From a virus, in the IMG/VR virus record IMGVR_UViG_3300050821_004293, positions 1 through 60,877 of that record: a stretch of DNA of 60,877 bases; one strand, given 5' to 3'. A program made the translations under genes and the position numbers. Shown in pieces: positions 57,919-60,877 of the stretch (the first letter of the stretch is position 1; each line of letters opens with the position of its first letter). The notes beneath the pieces are model-generated. The model saw only the letters and a list, made by a program, of their open reading frames with translations. It was not told the DNA's origin and made no database searches.

Positions 57919-58689
57919 ATGGCTGAGCAGACGAGTTCGAAACGATTGGCAGACGAGGCTGCAAATAACCGTCCTAGCGGCTCTATGGGCATTGGTGTCG
58001 ATGCATTCGGTGGGGCAGTTATCGACCCCACCAGAAATGTCCTCGACTTGGTGCATGCCGAGAGCAAATACCAGGATGGAATGCGCGATAACCTGGAGAA
58101 GATGCTCGACCAGGCCCGCGAGTATGAAGCCAAGTTGCAGCACAATGCCAAGGACGCGGAATCGAAGCTCCAGACCTTGAGAGCAGATGCTGAGAGCAAA
58201 CGCATCGATCAGCTCGCCGAACTGCGCCAGATTTACGATAAGCGAATTGCCGATATGCTCAGCGAATCGGTGCGCTCTACATCGTCGCTAGTCTCGACGC
58301 AGCTGGTGCAGATTCAGGCAACGTTCGATGCGCGCGTGTCGAAGCTTGAGGAGTTCCGCTGGCAGAGCACTGGGAGGAGCAGCGTAGCCGATCCGGCGTT
58401 GTCGGCCTCGCTCGAAGCGCTCGGATCGAGCATTGGCAACATGCAGTCCTCTTTCGCTGAAACCCTTGGCAAGCTCACCGCAGCCCAATCTGATGCGATG
58501 ACGAAGGTAATGGCGAGCATTTCGGCGTTGCAGGAATCTGGAAGTTCCACTAAAGGCCAAGGCCTCGGGCGAAGGGACGTGGCAGCCTGGGTCTTCGCTG
58601 GCCTAATGGCTCTCGCGGCAGTCGCTGGGCCGATCATCACTATCGTTACGGTAACTTCAACGACGCATTCGACAACGACGCATGGCTGA
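57919..58689 (+). CDS. Coiled-coil protein with C-terminal TM segment, 256 aa
   Basis: N-terminal flexible region, coiled coils from about 45 to 205 (Glu/Lys/Ala-rich heptads), and a C-terminal TM helix (VAAWVFAGLMALAAVAGPII) ending in a Thr/Ser tail. Tail-anchored. A weak GAAATTTC-like motif (TAAATTCCAACCAT) lies about 40 bases upstream. Confidence 0.65.
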   Translation: MAEQTSSKRLADEAANNRPSGSMGIGVDAFGGAVIDPTRNVLDLVHAESKYQDGMRDNLEKMLDQAREYEAKLQHNAKDAESKLQTLRADAESKRIDQLAELRQIYDKRIADMLSESVRSTSSLVSTQLVQIQATFDARVSKLEEFRWQSTGRSSVADPALSASLEALGSSIGNMQSSFAETLGKLTAAQSDAMTKVMASISALQESGSSTKGQGLGRRDVAAWVFAGLMALAAVAGPIITIVTVTSTTHSTTTHG

Positions 58690-58709
58690 GCAGGACGTTG
58701 AACCAGAAA

Positions 58710-59060
58710 ATGTCGACAACCACAGACCTTCTGAGCGTCTATGAGAGGCTGCAAGCCGTGCAGCAGTTGATGCACGACATGACCAGGAAAGGACAAAGCC
58801 TCATGGCTACGATCGACGACCTCAACAATGCAATCGCTGCGCTCGCCTCGGATGTCACGACCATTGTCGCTGATCTCAATACCGAGATCGCCGCACTGGC
58901 GGCTGCGAATTCAGCATCAACTCCGAACCCGGCAATCGAAGCATCTGTAACGAACCTGAACGCGCTCTCAGCCCAGCTCGCGGCAGCCATCGCGGCTGTT
59001 CCGGCTGGTCCGACGGGAGGGACTGGTCCGACCGGCGCCACAGGCGCCACTGGACCTTGA
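58710..59060 (+). CDS. Helical protein with collagen-like C-terminus, 116 aa
   Basis: Starts MSTTTDLLSVYERLQAVQQL (alternatives TTG 58698 or ATG 58803 with AGGAAAGG nearby). Helical coiled coil, then GPTGGTGPTGATGATGP, a short collagen-like Gly-X-Y repeat. Last gene of the late operon; terminator follows. Confidence 0.6.
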   Translation: MSTTTDLLSVYERLQAVQQLMHDMTRKGQSLMATIDDLNNAIAALASDVTTIVADLNTEIAALAAANSASTPNPAIEASVTNLNALSAQLAAAIAAVPAGPTGGTGPTGATGATGP

Positions 59061-59096
59061 GAGATCGCCGTCGTCTACCGCGACGGTGGAGAACTG

Positions 59097-59127
59097 GGCC
59101 GGACGCAGTTGCGCCCGGCCTTTTTTT
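59097..59127 (+). terminator. Rho-independent terminator ending the late operon
   Basis: GGCCGG pairs with CCGGCC, with three further pairs inside (CGC/GCG), followed by TTTTTTT. Clear end of the rightward late transcript. A second, weaker hairpin (GGCCGGCAC/GTGTCGGCC then TTTT) lies at 59215-59243. Confidence 0.85.
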
Positions 59128-59187
59128 GTGTAGCGTCAGCCCTCGATGGTCGAGCGGCATGTAACCGCGAAGACGATCATGCTCTCT

Positions 59188-59436
59188 CTAGGTTACTCCT
59201 GTCTTGGGCGGAAGGGCCGGCACTCGCGAGGTGTCGGCCTTTTCTATTTCGGCCATATCATGCAGGTATTGTTCTCTAGACCAGCGTTCCAAAGCGGCTT
59301 TGCGGGCGATCTCGCTGCGGCGTTCTGGCGTGAGCTTCGCGGCTCGCGCAATGCCGCCAGCGATACGGCTGGCAATCTTCGGCTTCTTCGCTGGCCTGAT
59401 CTTGCCGACGATTAGCCAATCACGATCGACGATCAT
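59188..59436 (-). CDS. Small basic protein with ARKAALERW motif, 82 aa
   Basis: MIVDRDWLIVGKIRPAKKPK, then ASRIAGGIARAAKLTPERRS and EIARKAALERWS. The ARKAAxxRW motif is common in small phage and plasmid proteins of unknown role. Start at 59436 overlaps the upstream stop (ATGA). Last gene of the right-hand leftward operon. Confidence 0.65.
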   Translation of the reverse strand: MIVDRDWLIVGKIRPAKKPKIASRIAGGIARAAKLTPERRSEIARKAALERWSREQYLHDMAEIEKADTSRVPALPPKTGVT

Positions 59437-59684
59437 GGCTCGGCGGCGCTCATCGCCTGGCACCAGAGCATGTGCACCCTGATCGGCATGTCGTATTGCG
59501 CGACCTTCACGGCGAGCGGATAGCGGCCGAAGAGCTTATCTTCGATGCGCACGATCAGCTCGGCCTTGAGGAGGTTGTCGCGGGTGCTCGTCGCCATCCA
59601 GGGTGAGTTATTGCCGCAGCCGATCGCGTCGAGGATGCGGCGCTCTGCCGGTGTGCGACCGGGGTGCTTGGGCTTGGTCATCAT
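59433..59684 (-). CDS. Hypothetical protein, 83 aa
   Basis: MMTKPKHPGRTPAERRILDA followed by ATSTRDNLLKAELIVRIEDK, which resembles a small winged-helix segment. Coupled to the 3' gene. No family assigned. Confidence 0.6.
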   Translation of the reverse strand: MMTKPKHPGRTPAERRILDAIGCGNNSPWMATSTRDNLLKAELIVRIEDKLFGRYPLAVKVAQYDMPIRVHMLWCQAMSAAEP

Positions 59685-59705
59685 GGCGCGCTCGTGACCT
59701 CGCGA

Positions 59706-59990
59706 TCACGTTTTCGGGACATATGGCAATCCTCTCTGGGCAGCGATCGATGGATATTTCGGCCACGTCTCGATGTCCTTATGGCCGCAGTCTGCGCAGG
59801 CCATGCCGAGGCCGGCATCCGGAATGAAGCACATGGGATCGACGTCATCGATCGGCACCTCGACCGTGACCTTGCAGCGGTCGCACCTGGCATAGAGATG
59901 GGCGCAACCGCGTATCACGGCCGAGAGCACGATGTCGGGTTTCTTCATCAATCCAGTGCGCGGATCGTATCTGCGCCGCGATACCGCCAT
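59706..59990 (-). CDS. Small zinc-ribbon protein, 94 aa
   Basis: Starts MAVSRRRYDPRTGLMKKPDI. Two Cys pairs, YARCDRCKVTVEV and MACADCGHKD, form a probable zinc ribbon. The stop-start overlap (TCATG region) joins it to 59990-60253. Confidence 0.65.
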   Translation of the reverse strand: MAVSRRRYDPRTGLMKKPDIVLSAVIRGCAHLYARCDRCKVTVEVPIDDVDPMCFIPDAGLGMACADCGHKDIETWPKYPSIAAQRGLPYVPKT

Positions 59991-60253
59991 CAGTGAACGA
60001 CGGCCGCCCTGAGAGCTTCCTTGTTGTCGGGGCTCTCCGCGACGGCGTCGATGATCTGCTCGGGGTTGATGTCGAACCGAGCGATCAGCCCAGCGATGAG
60101 TCCAAGCGCGTCCTCGATCGACAGCTTCATATCCACGAGCGGAGCGTTCGATGCGTCCTCGATCGTCATGATCATCGTCGGCGCGCCGCAACAGGAGCAG
60201 GCGCAGACCGACGAGAGCGTGAGATGTTCGCCTTCGGGGATGCAGCTCATCAT
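59990..60253 (-). CDS. Hypothetical protein, 87 aa
   Basis: Cys-rich N-terminus (VCACSCCGAPTM) then helical acidic part (LSIEDALGLIAGLIARFDIN). Could bind metal. Operon member. Confidence 0.55.
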   Translation of the reverse strand: MMSCIPEGEHLTLSSVCACSCCGAPTMIMTIEDASNAPLVDMKLSIEDALGLIAGLIARFDINPEQIIDAVAESPDNKEALRAAVVH

Positions 60254-60257
60254 TGTC

Positions 60258-60458
60258 TTACCTCCATTGATTATTGCGCTCGCTGCGAAAGAGCTTCTTC
60301 AGCTTGGTCGAGTCATGCAGGAAGCGGACGCCAAACTTGGTGCTGTCGATCGAGATGATCTCAGCCGGCAGCCAGACGTCCCGCGCGACGACGCCTTCGA
60401 GGTGTATCTCATGGACCTCGATGACGTCGCCGATTTGCAGCTCGCGCTGCATCCTCAT
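60258..60458 (-). CDS. Small beta-rich protein, 66 aa
   Basis: MRMQRELQIGDVIEVHEIHL..., an SH3/KOW-like small beta pattern ending KLKKLFRSERNNQWR. The start overlaps the upstream stop (ATGA). Possibly nucleic-acid or protein binding; unassigned. Confidence 0.6.
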   Translation of the reverse strand: MRMQRELQIGDVIEVHEIHLEGVVARDVWLPAEIISIDSTKFGVRFLHDSTKLKKLFRSERNNQWR

Positions 60459-60790
60459 AGCTTGTCCTGCCCGTTGCCAGACGTGATCGACATGATCCAC
60501 TTGAGCGCTTCCTGGCGCGCATAGACATCGCGCGGACCGATGTCGAGCTTGCCGCGCATCTGGACGATTCGGGAGATGATCGCTTCCTCCACGGCCGCCT
60601 CGATCGAGCGCTCGGCATGCTCCGTTGCCGAGTCGGTCGCGCGCATGGCCGCACGGTTGCGGTCGAAGGCCACGAACGGTCGCCCTCTCGGCGGCTGCTC
60701 TGCCTGGGGCTGCTCGTCGGTCGGCTGATCAATCGCCCTGGCGACCTCCGATTCGATGTGGGACATTTGGTCTTGATTAGGTTCGTTCAT
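60455..60790 (-). CDS. Hypothetical protein, 111 aa, first gene of the right leftward operon
   Basis: MNEPNQDQMSHIESEVARAI, Gln/Pro-rich disordered N-terminus, helical C-terminus. GGAGAGAG precedes the ATG. Preceded 46 bases upstream by the GAAATTTC element. Confidence 0.6.
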   Translation of the reverse strand: MNEPNQDQMSHIESEVARAIDQPTDEQPQAEQPPRGRPFVAFDRNRAAMRATDSATEHAERSIEAAVEEAIISRIVQMRGKLDIGPRDVYARQEALKWIMSITSGNGQDKL

Positions 60791-60835
60791 GGCTCTCTCC
60801 GGTGATTCGAGTGGATGGTCAGGCTAGGCACGTAT

Positions 60836-60854
60836 GGCGGAAATTTCAACTACC
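60836..60854 (-). promoter_or_regulatory. GAAATTTC element upstream of the right leftward operon
   Basis: On the minus strand GGTAGTTGAAATTTCCGCC, about 46 bases before the start at 60790. TAGT precedes the core, like TAGC at 17791 and 1704-1707. Confidence 0.6.
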
Positions 60855-60877
60855 GTTTCCGCGCCGGTATCTTGCGC

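Noticed and set aside
1-60877. Complete circular or terminally redundant genome
   Set aside because: No overlap between the two ends; the only terminal repeat is inverted and internal to terL; polymerase genes are missing.
1-60877. CRISPR arrays or Cas proteins
   Set aside because: No regularly spaced direct repeats; the GAAATTTC copies are kilobases apart.

Overview
The window looks like most of the genome of a tailed, double-stranded DNA phage with a long tail: large terminase, portal, major capsid protein, tail tube, tape measure, baseplate hub, and no contractile sheath that I can recognise. Base composition is GC-rich (roughly 60% by eye). Gene types such as a DUF2184-like capsid protein, a DUF1073/Acb1-type portal and an RMF-like protein suggest a phage of an alphaproteobacterium, perhaps Hyphomicrobiales. 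The host call is inference only. There is no integrase, rRNA, tRNA or CRISPR array. The two ends do not overlap, DNA polymerase and primase are absent, and the first 98 bases are an inverted copy of part of terL. The contig is therefore probably incomplete, with an artefactual left end.

Layout. 1-2251 is a leftward block of small genes. 2333-10970 runs rightward and carries an HTH protein, an RMF-like protein, a RuvC-like resolvase, a DnaB helicase interrupted by a 343-residue intein, a SNF2-like helicase and a DNA methyltransferase. 10900-17708 runs leftward and carries a ParB-like protein, a short beta-clamp-like protein, a Ycf46-like AAA+ ATPase and several hypotheticals. 17899-21851 is an accessory island: a NusG/RfaH-like protein, gmhA, and a leftward hldD-hldE pair (ADP-heptose synthesis). 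22275-59060 is one long rightward late region: terminase, a YadA-like repeat protein, a portal fused to an Acb1-like anti-CBASS domain, head genes, connectors, tail, receptor-binding proteins, a giant glycosyltransferase/methyltransferase protein, two cell-wall hydrolases, a papain-like protease and many small membrane proteins. A strong terminator follows. 59188-60790 is a second leftward operon of small proteins.

Two themes stand out. First, the phage encodes GmhA, HldE and HldD (only the phosphatase GmhB is missing), and separately a 1108-residue protein whose first catalytic module resembles GT9 heptosyltransferases. That protein begins with a domain shared with a small protein encoded beside the capsid gene. 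Together these could form a phage-encoded heptose glycosylation pathway acting on virion or host surface. Second, a near-palindromic element centred on GAAATTTC lies at the start of most transcription units, often immediately before the ATG with no Shine-Dalgarno sequence and oriented with transcription. One copy precedes the phage NusG paralogue. This looks like a phage-specific promoter, operator or antitermination element.

Two HNH-type homing endonucleases sit inside the structural operon (29800-30435 antisense; 36678-37193 sense). Two -1 frame changes are visible: one in the tail assembly chaperone, expected for that family, and one in an Ala/Ser/Asp repeat protein downstream of the capsid gene.
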